From: Firmicutes bacterium CAG:124 | GTDB taxonomy: Bacteria > Bacillota > Clostridia > Oscillospirales > Oscillospiraceae | Reading direction: 5' to 3' | Assembly (NCBI GenBank): GCA_000432135.1 | Contig: HF990602.1 | Location: 1 to 51,403 of the forward strand | Length of the DNA: 51,403 nucleotides | The notes under the pieces: generated by a model | Database searches by the model: none | What the model was told of the DNA's origin: nothing | The model's input: only the letters and a program-made list of their open reading frames with translations | Shown: in pieces, positions 31,274 to 39,636 of the stretch | Layout: each line of letters starts with the position of its first letter | How positions within the stretch are numbered: position 1 is the first letter of the stretch | Translations under genes and position numbers: made by a program

Positions 31274-32023
31274 ATGCAACGAGTGAAACGACGCACATTC
31301 TCGGGGGTCGTTTGTGAGCAGGAAGTTTATAACGTCCCGGATCGGATCAAGAGCCTTGAAAAGGCGGAGCCCCGCCCGCGCTTCAAAAATGAGGAGGAGC
31401 GGGAGCTCCACAGGATCGGCATTTCGCGGCGGAAACACGCTCGCCTCATAAATGAGAATTACGGCCCCACCTCATTATATAGCACCCTCACGCTCGACAA
31501 TGAGAGCGAAGTACATACATTCGACGAGGCCCGCCGTATTCGCGACCTCTACGTCCGCCGCCTGAAATACCATGTGCCCGACGCGAAGATCAATATTTAC
31601 ATGGGCCGCGGCAAGACGACTTTTCGCATACATTTTCACATGATTTCCGAGGGCGTCTCGGAAAAGCTGATCCGCGATCTTTGGGGCCTCGGCGACGTAT
31701 TGAGGATCGAACACCTCAGAGAGCACAATTATTATAATGGTGTAGACTATGGCCGCGATTATACGGGCCTCGCAAATTACCTTTTCGACCATTGGACGCC
31801 GGAGCAGGGCGGCCACCGCTGGAAACAGACGAAGAACCTCAAGCGCCCGGAGCGCGAGGAGCCTACCGCCGTAAAACGGAACTACTCGACGACGCGCCCT
31901 CCTCGCCCGCCGAAAGGCTATGTTTTAGTCGAGAGTAAAGAAACTCAATGGGGCTACCTCTATTTTAAGTATGTGTTGACGCCGCCGAAGCATGAGCGGC
32001 GCCGAAAACGACCGATTGAGTGA
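31274..32023 (+). CDS. HUH-type replication initiator (rolling-circle associated)
   Basis: A 249-residue protein with the HUH motif in FRIHFHMISEG (His120 and His122), preceded by strands with YSTLTLDN and followed by LGDVLRIEHLRE and GRDYTGLANYLFDHW, where the nicking Tyr is expected. This is the plan of the phage rolling-circle replication-associated (REP) endonucleases. It would nick one strand at an origin and join covalently to its 5' end. ATG 31274 has the sequence CGAAAGGCGG upstream. Such proteins are less expected in a dsDNA siphophage than theta initiators, but occur in phages of gut Firmicutes. The two hairpins upstream are candidate origin structure. Confidence 0.75.
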   Translation: MQRVKRRTFSGVVCEQEVYNVPDRIKSLEKAEPRPRFKNEEERELHRIGISRRKHARLINENYGPTSLYSTLTLDNESEVHTFDEARRIRDLYVRRLKYHVPDAKINIYMGRGKTTFRIHFHMISEGVSEKLIRDLWGLGDVLRIEHLREHNYYNGVDYGRDYTGLANYLFDHWTPEQGGHRWKQTKNLKRPEREEPTAVKRNYSTTRPPRPPKGYVLVESKETQWGYLYFKYVLTPPKHERRRKRPIE

Positions 32024-32090
32024 TCGGCCTTTTATGGCCTTGTAAATGCGTAAAGTTTGGGAACGAAGCCCAGGGAAAGGAGTGCAAGCT

Positions 32091-32495
32091 ATGAATATTA
32101 ACGAGCTCGCAAAGGAAGTCCACGAGAACGCGGTCAATCATGGGTGGTGGGAAAAGCCGCCCTCTCTCCCGGAGGCCCTTTGTCTGATCCACGGAGAACT
32201 GTCCGAGGCTCTCGAGGAATACAGAAACGGGAGTCCTCTCGTCTATGGGACGTGTGCTCTCTCGCCGGACGATTGTGATTTTGCCCTCACTTGTGAGAAC
32301 GTGGGCCACCCTGACGCCGGAGGGGAAAAGGCCGGAGCCTGCAAGCCGGAGGGGATCGCGGTCGAGCTGGCCGACGTGATCCTCCGAACCCTCGACCTCA
32401 TGGCCGCGCTCGGGGTAGACGTTGACGCCGTTGTTATGGCAAAACACCGCTACAACCTCGGACGCGAATACCGCCACGGAGGGAAACGGATATGA
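32091..32495 (+). CDS. MazG-like nucleotide pyrophosphohydrolase
   Basis: A 134-residue protein from ATG 32091 with AAAGGAG upstream. The MazG/dUTPase-like helical fold is seen in LIHGELSEALEEYR (acidic E-x2-E metal site) and VELADVILRTLDLMAALGVD (second E-x2-D site). It probably hydrolyses NTPs or dNTPs, or alarmone-like molecules, to favour phage growth. A central insert with CALSPDDCDFALTCEN is unusual for the short family. An upstream in-frame ATG at 32046 lacks a binding site. Confidence 0.8.
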   Translation: MNINELAKEVHENAVNHGWWEKPPSLPEALCLIHGELSEALEEYRNGSPLVYGTCALSPDDCDFALTCENVGHPDAGGEKAGACKPEGIAVELADVILRTLDLMAALGVDVDAVVMAKHRYNLGREYRHGGKRI

Positions 32496-32955
32496 TAAAT
32501 TATTTCAAAGCCGCCGAGAGATTGCTTGCACAGCGCGGGAACCTTGAGCAAGCACTCGAGAACCTCGGGCGGCGGCGTGAGCTTGCCTCCACCCAGGCAA
32601 AGGCCGAGAGAGACAATATCAAGCCTCGGCCCTATGCCTCGAGCGGCGGTATCAACGCGCACCACCCCGCCCCCCCTGGCATGGGCCGGATAACGCCCGC
32701 CTGGAACTGGCCGAGATAAACCGGGAGATCGTAGCCACCAGGAGCACGATAGCGGAGATCGACCGCGTCCTCGCTCAACTGGACGACGCCGACGCCGAGC
32801 TCCTCCGCGCCTGGTATATCGAACACAAGAGTAAAGAGCAGATTGCGGACGAGCTCTCGTACAGCTCCAAGACGTCAATCTACGATCTCAGGAATAAGGC
32901 CGTCGCGGCCTTTGCGGTTTTGTACTATGGGGCGGGGGCTCTCGCCTCCATTTAG
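32492..32955 (+). CDS. Sigma-like phage activator (DUF1492-type), split by -1 frame change at a C7 run
   Basis: The frame from ATG 32492 (MINYFKAAERLL) stops at 32719, but the -1 frame continues after the C7 run at 32670-32676 with NARLELAEINREI, then ELLRAWYIEHKSKEQIADEL and TSIYDLRNKAVAAFAVLYYGAG to a stop at 32955. The two halves together (about 154 residues) have the form of the phage sigma-70-like/DUF1492 proteins placed before the late genes. The bases at the run are GCC CCC CCT, a possible -1 slippery heptamer (C CCC CCT). A one-base deletion or a sequence error at the homopolymer is equally possible. It probably activates the late operon. Confidence 0.65.
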
Positions 32956-32969
32956 CCGCGCCCGGAAAA

Positions 32970-33025
32970 TTGAAAAAAGTCTGTACGGACAAGACCGCGC
33001 CCTTGTGTTACGCTGGTAACGTGAA
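32970..33025 (+). promoter_or_regulatory. Candidate late promoter or activator site
   Basis: Just after the sigma-like gene lies GTCTGTACGGAC, an imperfect 12-bp palindrome, and about 20 bases on TGTTACGCTGGTAAC, itself an inverted repeat. The same order (activator gene, then palindrome, then AT-containing box) is seen in related phage genomes from memory, so a late promoter is suspected. No consensus -35/-10 pair is evident. Confidence 0.3.
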
Positions 33026-33141
33026 AGAGGGCGGGAAAGCCCGTCGCCGTGCGCCCTTTTCTGCCGAGGCCTTGCGCTCTATGCGTGAGGCCGTCCGAGG
33101 CTGGGAGGGGCGCCTCTTTCGTACCATTTGGAGGCGAGCGT

Positions 33142-33441
33142 TTGAGAGAGTTTGCACGAGGTTTTTATCTCTCGAAAGAATGGCGCCGCGCTCGTGCTTA
33201 TATCGTGGCCCGGGATCATGGCCTATGCGTGAAGTGTGGGCGCCCCGGCGAGATCGTCCACCACAAAGAGCACTTGACGCCGGAGAACATCAACACGCCG
33301 GAGATCGCGCTCGGCGAGAATAATCTCGAGTTACTTTGCCGAGATTGCCACGCCCTCGCCCACGCCTCCGACCTACCCACAGATCGCGGCCTCATGTTCG
33401 ACGAGGAGGGAAACCTTGTCGAGCGTGAGCTTTTGTCATAA
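33142..33441 (+). CDS. HNH endonuclease, packaging-associated
   Basis: A 99-residue HNH protein from TTG 33142 with GGAGG at 7 bases. It has the C-x2-C in CVKCGRPG, the HNH core IVHHKEHLTPENIN and the second cysteine pair in LLCRDCHALAH. HNH nucleases directly upstream of terminase genes are often needed for cos cleavage and head morphogenesis in HK97-like phages. The longer reading with an ATG at 33049 lacks a binding site and overlaps the proposed promoter zone. Confidence 0.85.
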   Translation: MREFARGFYLSKEWRRARAYIVARDHGLCVKCGRPGEIVHHKEHLTPENINTPEIALGENNLELLCRDCHALAHASDLPTDRGLMFDEEGNLVERELLS

Positions 33442-33521
33442 GCACAAGAACAAGCGACGGCGGCCCGTGCAGATCGCAGACACAGGAAGTACACCTCTCC
33501 GCTACCCCCACGCCTCCCGGG

Positions 33522-33553
33522 TTATCCACAAGCGCCGCGGGAAATGTGGACAA
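33522..33553. promoter_or_regulatory. Two inverted DnaA-box-like sequences
   Basis: TTATCCACA (33522-33530) equals the DnaA box consensus, and TGTGGACAA (33545-33553) is the reverse complement with one mismatch. They are separated by 14 bases in the non-coding gap between HNH and TerS. A role in replication or packaging control is possible. Confidence 0.4.
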
Positions 33554-33589
33554 AAAAGCGAAGCGGCGGAAATGAAACACGATCCGCGG

Positions 33590-33712
33590 CGGAGTTCCGG
33601 CCTCGAGGCCCTCCCCCCCACCTCGACACCCGGGGGATAGCCATTCCGAACCGCTTTCCACCCTCGTTTAGAACCCCCCGGGCGCATGCATAAGGGGGGG
33701 TATAGCACAAAA
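33590..33712. other. Candidate cos/packaging region
   Basis: The gap 33442-33733 between the HNH nuclease and TerS holds no gene. It contains C- and G-rich runs with pairing potential: CACCCGGGGG and a CCCCCCGGG ... GGGGGGG pair near 33672-33700. In HK97-like phages with cohesive ends, cos lies exactly here, next to the HNH gene. No end sequence can be placed from this window alone. Confidence 0.35.
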
Positions 33713-33733
33713 AGAGAGGAGGTTACACATCTA

Positions 33734-34123
33734 ATGGCAAAATCAAAAATCCCCTATGAAAGCCTCTCTATCTCCGACAAAATCGAGGTAAAAAGAAAGA
33801 AAATTCAGCGTCTTTTCCGTGATCTACCCGCCGAAAGAAAGCAATTTGCGGACGGCCTGATCTATCAATTTGCCGTTACGACCGTCACTCTCGAGCGCCT
33901 CGTCGAGGAGATCAACGCGGGCGACCTGATCGAAGATTTTAAGCAGGGCGCCCAGCAGTTACGCCGCGAAACCCCGGCCCTCAAGAGCTACAATACGACA
34001 ATCAAGTCGTTTACCTCCCTCTCGAAAAGCCTCCTCGACCTCCTCCCGGAGAAAACTCAGAAACAGGCCGGAGAGGAGCTTATGAATTTCGCCACGAAGC
34101 CCGCGGGAGCTGGTAAGCGGTGA
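33734..34123 (+). CDS. Terminase small subunit
   Basis: A 129-residue helical protein from ATG 33734 with GAGAGGAGG upstream. The order HNH, this gene, TerL and the pattern of helices (LFRDLPAERKQFADGL, VTTVTLERLVEEIN, LKSYNTTIKSFTSLSKSLLDLL) fit P27-type small terminase subunits, which bind the packaging site and hand DNA to the motor. Its stop overlaps the TerL start as GTGA. Confidence 0.8.
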   Translation: MAKSKIPYESLSISDKIEVKRKKIQRLFRDLPAERKQFADGLIYQFAVTTVTLERLVEEINAGDLIEDFKQGAQQLRRETPALKSYNTTIKSFTSLSKSLLDLLPEKTQKQAGEELMNFATKPAGAGKR

Positions 34124-35772
34124 ATTACATTCTCGAGTATTGGGAGGCAATCGAGAGCGGAAAGGTAGTCACCTCCCGGCGCGTCCGTGCCGTTTACGAG
34201 CGCCTCGCCCGGGAAATCCGCGAGCCCGATCCGGCCTCTCCGTACTATTTCGACGAGGACGTCGGCGAGCGCCCGATCCTATTCGCGGAGCGGTTTTGCA
34301 AGCAGTCTCAAGGCGTGATCGGCGCCCCTCTCAAACTCGAGCTTTTCCAAAAGGCCTATATTCAAGCCCTTTTCGGTTTCCTCGAGCGGGAAACGGGTTT
34401 CCGCAGATACCGCGAGACAATGTTTCTTGTGGGCCGTAAAAACGGCAAATCGACACTCCTCGCCGCGATTGCGCTCTATATGCTGATCGCGGATTATGAG
34501 GGCGCGGCGGAAATCTACTCTGTCGCCACCAAACGAGACCAGGCGAAAAAAGTCCTTACCGAAGCTATAAACATGGTGAAGCAGTCGCCGGAGCTCCGGG
34601 CCGTCCTGAAAAAGCGGCGGAATGATCTCTATTTTCCGGCCACGGCCTCGACCTTTGAGGCCCTCGCCTCGGACTCTAACACCCTGGACGGCCTGAACTC
34701 TCACGCCGTAATCATTGACGAGCTCCACGCGATAAAGGATCGCGGCCTCTATGAGGTTATGAAACAGTCCACCTCCTCGCGTCGTCAACCGCTCGTTGTG
34801 ATGATTACCACCGCGGGCACCGTCCGCGAGAGCGTTTTCGATAGCCTCTACGAGATCGCTTGCAGAATTGCAGACGGCGAAATGAAGGAGCCGACTTTTC
34901 TCCCGATCCTCTACGAGCTGGACGCCCGCGAGGAGTGGACAGACCCGACCAAATGGCAAAAGGCAAACCCGGGCCTCGGCACGATAAAGCAGTATAAGAC
35001 CCTCGCCGACTTTGTCCAGCGGGCAAAGAACAGCCCTGACGATCTCCCCGGCGTCCTCTGCAAGGATTTCAATATCCGGGAAGTGTCGGCGGCGGTTTGG
35101 CTCTCTTTCGACGCCATCAAGAGCGACCTCCGTTTTGAGTTCCAGGACGTCTATAACACCTACGCCCTCGGCGGATGTGACCTCTCGGCCACGACCGACC
35201 TCACCGCGGCGACGCTCCTCATACGCAAGCCGGGAGACCCGATCGTCTATGTTCTGCAACAATATTTCCTCCCGGAAAAGCGCGTCGCACACCTCGAGGA
35301 GAAGAACACCAACGAGGCCCCATATCGAAAATGGGCCGACCGCGGCCTCCTCACCATCTGCCCGGGAAACCGCGTCAATTATTCCGACGTCACGGCCTGG
35401 TTTTGCCAAATGCGGGACGAGTACAAAATCGACTGTATAAAAGTCGGCTACGACCGGGCCCTCGCGGGTTATTGGGTAGACGAAATGAAATCGAACGGTT
35501 TCGACATGGAGGCCGTCGCCCAGGGCCCCTATACATGGAGTCAGCCCATGCGGGAAATGGGCGCCGCTCTCGAGGGGAAACAGGTCAATTACAACGGAAA
35601 CCCTATGCTCGTATGGTGCTTGACGAATACGGGCGTCAAAAAATCGGGCCTCAACAATATTCAGCCCGTAAAGATCACCGAAAAGCGCAGGATCGACGGT
35701 ATGGTCTCGCTCCTCAACGCCTGGACGATCTACGTCAAGTATTACGAAGATTTCATGTATAACGTGGGGTGA
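34120..35772 (+). CDS. terL: Terminase large subunit
   Basis: A 550-residue packaging ATPase and nuclease from GTG 34120. Walker A is VGRKNGKSTLL (about 103-113), Walker B with the catalytic Glu is VIIDELHAIKD (about 196-206), and the coupling motif follows in MITTAGT. The RNase H-like nuclease domain begins GGCDLSATTDLT (about 350), with further Asp in the GYDRA and the C-terminal part. It cuts concatemeric DNA and pumps it into the prohead. Length and the N-terminal YFDEDVGERPILFAERFC fit the Terminase_1 family. Confidence 0.95.
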   Translation: MNYILEYWEAIESGKVVTSRRVRAVYERLAREIREPDPASPYYFDEDVGERPILFAERFCKQSQGVIGAPLKLELFQKAYIQALFGFLERETGFRRYRETMFLVGRKNGKSTLLAAIALYMLIADYEGAAEIYSVATKRDQAKKVLTEAINMVKQSPELRAVLKKRRNDLYFPATASTFEALASDSNTLDGLNSHAVIIDELHAIKDRGLYEVMKQSTSSRRQPLVVMITTAGTVRESVFDSLYEIACRIADGEMKEPTFLPILYELDAREEWTDPTKWQKANPGLGTIKQYKTLADFVQRAKNSPDDLPGVLCKDFNIREVSAAVWLSFDAIKSDLRFEFQDVYNTYALGGCDLSATTDLTAATLLIRKPGDPIVYVLQQYFLPEKRVAHLEEKNTNEAPYRKWADRGLLTICPGNRVNYSDVTAWFCQMRDEYKIDCIKVGYDRALAGYWVDEMKSNGFDMEAVAQGPYTWSQPMREMGAALEGKQVNYNGNPMLVWCLTNTGVKKSGLNNIQPVKITEKRRIDGMVSLLNAWTIYVKYYEDFMYNVG

Positions 35773-35776
35773 AAAA

Positions 35777-37063
35777 ATGAACATTCGAGGCCTATTTCAA
35801 AGCATTTTCGGGAAACGCCCCACGGGCGACGGAGGCTCAAACCTCCCGGCGTTTCGGCTCCTCTCCTCTTTCGACTCGAGCTTTACGCCGTTCTCCGGGC
35901 GGGCCTGGGATATTGCGACCGTCCGCGCCGCGGTGGACGCCTGGGCGCGAAACGCGGCCAAAATCCAGCCGAGGCACATTCGGCGGGCGAGCGGGCGCCG
36001 CGAGGATATGTCCGACTATATCAACCGTCTTTTGCAAAGCAAGCCCAACCCATATATGACGGCCTACGCCTTTTATTACCGGGTGGCCGCTCAATTTGCG
36101 GTCTACAACAACGCCTTTATTCTGCCCGTATTCGACGGCGGAAAGCTCACGGCCCTTTACCCGATCAACGCCTCCCGCGTCGATCTCGTCGAGTACATGG
36201 GCCAAATGTACGCCCGCCTCACCTTTGCCACGGGCTCGGTCTATACCGTCCCATACGAGCAGATTATCCACCTCCGCCGTCACTATCTCGATAACGATAT
36301 TTTCGGCGACAACAACACGCCGTTGACGCCCACCCTCGAGACCGCGGACTCGTTCAACAAGAGTATGAGCAAGTTTGCAAAGCTCGTCTCCGTGATCCGC
36401 GGCATACTCAAGGCGAACAGCGTCACCAAACAGGAGGATTTGAACAGCCGCCGCGACGACTTCATTCGAGATAACCTCCGCATGGAGACGAACGGCGCGG
36501 GCGTGATCGTCATTGATAACAAGTACGAATATACGCCCATCACGCAAAAGGAAACGCCCCTCCCGGTCGGACAACTCGAGTTTGTGCGGCGGGAGATTTA
36601 CGACTATTTCGGCGTGAATGAGGACATCGTTCAAAACAAGGCCGACGCCGAAAAAATGGACGCCTTTTATCGCGGCCAGCTCGCCCCGTTTTATATGCAA
36701 CTGGCCCAAGGCCTCACAAATGCCCTCTTTACGGAGCGGGAGCAGGGTTTCGGAAATGAGATTGTTTGCGAGCTGGATCGTATTCAGTTTGAGACCCTCG
36801 ACAAGCGCGTCTCGGCGGCTCAGTTCTTGACAAATATCGGCGCCGTCTCCCTGGATCAAGTTCTCGATATTTTTGGTTTCCCGCCCATCGGCGGCGAGGA
36901 GGGCGCCCGCAGGGTGCAGACGTTGAACATGGTAAACGCCGATATTATCGACAAATACCAGCTCGGGAGCACGGGCCAGACGACGGAGACCGACCCTCCG
37001 CCCGCTGATCCGCCGAAAGACCCCGAGCCGACAGAGCCGAAAACAGGAAAGGAGGGGCAGTAA
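35777..37063 (+). CDS. Portal protein (HK97 family)
   Basis: A 428-residue protein starting MNIRGLFQSIFGKRPTG, with the wing and clip regions of HK97 portals: FSGRAWDIATVRAAVDAWARN, the Tyr-rich YMTAYAFYYRVAAQFAVYNNAFI, and PVGQLEFVRREIYDYFGVNEDIV. It ends in a Pro/Thr/Asp-rich tail (TDPPPADPPKDPEP). It forms the dodecameric DNA gate at one capsid vertex. GGGGTG precedes the ATG. Confidence 0.93.
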   Translation: MNIRGLFQSIFGKRPTGDGGSNLPAFRLLSSFDSSFTPFSGRAWDIATVRAAVDAWARNAAKIQPRHIRRASGRREDMSDYINRLLQSKPNPYMTAYAFYYRVAAQFAVYNNAFILPVFDGGKLTALYPINASRVDLVEYMGQMYARLTFATGSVYTVPYEQIIHLRRHYLDNDIFGDNNTPLTPTLETADSFNKSMSKFAKLVSVIRGILKANSVTKQEDLNSRRDDFIRDNLRMETNGAGVIVIDNKYEYTPITQKETPLPVGQLEFVRREIYDYFGVNEDIVQNKADAEKMDAFYRGQLAPFYMQLAQGLTNALFTEREQGFGNEIVCELDRIQFETLDKRVSAAQFLTNIGAVSLDQVLDIFGFPPIGGEEGARRVQTLNMVNADIIDKYQLGSTGQTTETDPPPADPPKDPEPTEPKTGKEGQ

Positions 37064-37672
37064 ATGCCTATCAAGAAAGGCCGAGAATATAGAGCCTTGC
37101 AAGATTTCTCTCTTATTCCACGCGAGGGGGAAAACGACGCATATCGCGTCCGTGGTACGGCGGTAGTGTTCGACTCCCCGACGTGCCTTTACGAGTATGA
37201 CGGAGTCAAATATTACGAGGTGATCGACCGCCACGCCTTTGACGGGTGCGATATGTCCGACGTGATTATGAATTATAACCACGGCGGAAAGGTGGTCGCC
37301 CGCCTCCGTAATAAGACTCTGAGCCTCAATATCACCGACCGCGGCGTCGATATGGAGGCCGATCTCTCCGGCACCGCCGCGGGCCGTGATCTCTACGAGG
37401 AGATCGACGGCGGCTATATCGACAAAATGAGTTTTTCGTTCTCCGTGCGCGAGTCCAAGTATGACAACGTCACGCACACCCGGACGATTACTAAAATCCG
37501 CAAGCTGTACGACGTCTCCGCGGTGGATATTCCCGCGTATGAGGAGACGTCCCTCTCCGCACGATCCTTTTTCGAGGTGGAGCACTCGAAAGAGGTTAAG
37601 GTTTTGGAGCAAGCCGCGAGGCGGCGGAGGCTTTTAGCTCGCACTCGTACCTACTCACATACTGACGAATGA
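37064..37672 (+). CDS. Prohead maturation protease (U35 type)
   Basis: A 202-residue protease beginning MPIKKGREYRALQDFSL. The catalytic His is in VIMNYNHGG (about 68-76) and the Ser in KMSFSFSV (about 125), with VSAVDIPAYEET after it. It cleaves the capsid N-terminal delta domain and itself during maturation. AAAGGAGGGGC lies before the ATG, one base after the portal stop. Confidence 0.92.
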   Translation: MPIKKGREYRALQDFSLIPREGENDAYRVRGTAVVFDSPTCLYEYDGVKYYEVIDRHAFDGCDMSDVIMNYNHGGKVVARLRNKTLSLNITDRGVDMEADLSGTAAGRDLYEEIDGGYIDKMSFSFSVRESKYDNVTHTRTITKIRKLYDVSAVDIPAYEETSLSARSFFEVEHSKEVKVLEQAARRRRLLARTRTYSHTDE

Positions 37673-37687
37673 CAGGAGGAAAGAACC

Positions 37688-39025
37688 ATGTTTGAAAAAA
37701 GACGTAAGGAAATCGCAAAGCGCCGCGCCGAAATCCGCGCCATGCTGGCCGGAACCGACGAGGTCGATATGGACGCCCTCGAGCGTGAGCTCGACGACCT
37801 GGACAAAGAGGAGCGCGAGCTCGACCGCAGAGAGGCCGCGACCCGCCGCCTCAATGGCGGCATTGATCCCCACCAGGGCGAGCGCGGCGGCCACGGCGAC
37901 CGTGGCTCCGGCGACGAGGGCGATCCCACCCCGGGCCCCGTCAATCCCATTACTGGCCGCGGCGGCGCTCACGGCGAAGCGGCGGGCGGTGGCCTGCCTT
38001 ATGGCGTAAACGCTCGAGCGGCCCGCATGGCCGACTTGCAGGGTATCGGCGTCGGTGAGGTCGAGGCCCGCGCCCAGCGTTTCGCGACTGAGCACCGCAT
38101 GGAGATCACGACCGAGGCCCTCCACCGTTCCCTGACGCTGTCCGGGGGCAATATCGCCCAGCCGTCCCGCGTCTCCGGCATTAACCCTGGTCAGAATGTC
38201 GTTTCCGGGATCGTCGATATGGTGCGCGTCGTCCCTGCTGACGGTATGGGCGAGGACTCCGTAGCCTACGAGGTGAGCGGCGGTCAGACCGCGGCCACCA
38301 AGAAAGACGACGGCTCCGCCACCCCCGAAAGCACTCCGAACCTCAAGATCGCTAAGATCGTGCCGACCCTGGTAACGACCCTCTCCTATGTCTCCCGCAA
38401 TATCCAGCGCACGACCCCGCTCAACTATCAGGATCGCGTTTCCGCGTCCGCCCTGAACGCTCTCCGCGCCAAGACGGGAACCCTGATCGTTACGGGCAAC
38501 CCTGCCGCCACGATCCCCGAGCCCACGGGTATTCTCAAGGCCGCGGCCATCAGCGCCGGAACCGACCTCGAGATTTCCTCCATTGACGAGACCACGCTCC
38601 GCAAGATCGCTCTCAGCTACGGCGGCGCGAAGAACGTCGAGGGCGGCGGCGTCCTCTTGCTGAACAAGACCGACCTGATCGCGTTCGGTGACGTCCGCGG
38701 CACCAACGAGAAAAAGGCGGTCTATGAGATCGAGTTCTCCGAGGAAAGCACCACCACGGGCACCATCAAGGACGGCGGCCTCGCCGTGAAGTTCTGCATT
38801 GTGGACGATCTTCCCGCGCTGTCTGCCTCCGGCACCGCCGCGGCGTCCTACTGCATGGCATACGGCAAGCCCTACGCCTATCAGCTCGATTTGTTCGGCC
38901 CCTACTCCGTGGAAGTCTCCCGCGATTACAAATTCGCCGAGGGTCTCCTCGCTGTCATGGGCGAGGCCATGATCGGCGGTAACGTCGTCACCGAAAACGG
39001 CTTTATCCGCGTAAAAAAAGCATAG
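37688..39025 (+). CDS. Major capsid protein (HK97 fold)
   Basis: A 445-residue protein with an N-terminal charged, coiled-coil delta domain (about 1-60: MFEKRRKEIAKRRAEIRAM, EVDMDALERELDDLDKEE), a Gly/Pro-rich linker, then the HK97-fold body (from about 110) with GGQTAATKKDDG and FGPYSVEVSRDYKFAEGLLAVM at the end. The GACAGGAGG leader precedes the ATG. The gene ends GTA AAA AAA GCA TAG, with a run of seven As (39013-39019). The -1 frame from this run is open to 39285 and encodes an adhesion-like domain, annotated separately. Confidence 0.95.
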   Translation: MFEKRRKEIAKRRAEIRAMLAGTDEVDMDALERELDDLDKEERELDRREAATRRLNGGIDPHQGERGGHGDRGSGDEGDPTPGPVNPITGRGGAHGEAAGGGLPYGVNARAARMADLQGIGVGEVEARAQRFATEHRMEITTEALHRSLTLSGGNIAQPSRVSGINPGQNVVSGIVDMVRVVPADGMGEDSVAYEVSGGQTAATKKDDGSATPESTPNLKIAKIVPTLVTTLSYVSRNIQRTTPLNYQDRVSASALNALRAKTGTLIVTGNPAATIPEPTGILKAAAISAGTDLEISSIDETTLRKIALSYGGAKNVEGGGVLLLNKTDLIAFGDVRGTNEKKAVYEIEFSEESTTTGTIKDGGLAVKFCIVDDLPALSASGTAAASYCMAYGKPYAYQLDLFGPYSVEVSRDYKFAEGLLAVMGEAMIGGNVVTENGFIRVKKA

Positions 39026-39285
39026 TTCCATCGGCCAAGACTGAGACGCCCGCGGCGAACCCTGCCGCGGGCCCGGTCGCCAGCGGTACGGAGGTAGAGC
39101 TCTCCTCTGCGACCGATGGAGCGAGGATTTATTACACGCTGGACAAGTCCAACCCGACGCAGTCGTCCACCCTCTACGAGAACAAGATCACCATTACGGA
39201 GGCCGTGACGATCAAGGCGAAAGCCTACGCGGACGGGCATACCGCCTCGGACGTCCTGACGGCGGAGTACACGATCTCGGGTTAA
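39013..39285 (+). CDS. -1 frameshift extension of the capsid protein: chitobiase/Ig-like domain
   Basis: From the A7 run (39013-39019) the -1 frame encodes about 88 residues, with a Ala/Pro-rich linker (PAANPAAGP) and the domain VELSSATDGARIYYTLD ... STLYENKITITEAVTIKA ... DVLTAEYTISG. This is the CHB_HEX_C_1 (chitobiase C-terminal, Ig-like) pattern. There is no ATG, GTG or TTG in this frame between the last stop upstream and the domain, so it can be made only by slippage from the capsid gene (about 532 residues in total). A 9-bp GC stem (39048-39056 with 39064-39072) lies downstream. Capsid-appended Ig-like domains made by frameshifting are known in other phages. Confidence 0.8.
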   Translation, partial: KKSIVPSAKTETPAANPAAGPVASGTEVELSSATDGARIYYTLDKSNPTQSSTLYENKITITEAVTIKAKAYADGHTASDVLTAEYTISG

Positions 39286-39295
39286 GGAGGGCGCC

Positions 39296-39631
39296 ATGAG
39301 CGAGCAAGCGAACACAACCGCCGCGGCGGAGGTCTCCTCGGAGTACCTCTCCGATATTCGTCTCCGGGTGCGCTCGTCCGTCGATAAGCTGGACGGGGAG
39401 ATTAAAGACCTGATCCTCGCCGCCCGCGCCGATCTCGTGCGCGGCGGCGTCCTCCCGGCCAGGGCGGCGGACGAGGACGATCCGCTCGTAAAGCAAGCGA
39501 TCTCGACCTATGTCAAGGCGGAGTTTGGCCTCGACAACGACGACGCGGATAAATACCGGGCCTCGTTCAGGAGTCAAAAGATTGCGCTCTCTATGGCCTC
39601 GGAGTATATCGAACCCACGGAGGAGGTGTAG
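39296..39631 (+). CDS. Head-tail connector protein (gp6-like)
   Basis: A 111-residue protein starting MSEQANTTAAAEVSSEYLSD. The helical pattern LRVRSSVDKLDGEIKDLILAARADLV, ISTYVKAEFG and SFRSQKIALSMASEYI matches the gp6-like adaptor that forms a ring under the portal. GTTAAGGAGGGCGCC precedes ATG 39296; the TAA there is the stop of the capsid extension. Confidence 0.85.
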   Translation: MSEQANTTAAAEVSSEYLSDIRLRVRSSVDKLDGEIKDLILAARADLVRGGVLPARAADEDDPLVKQAISTYVKAEFGLDNDDADKYRASFRSQKIALSMASEYIEPTEEV

Positions 39632-39636
39632 CTCTC

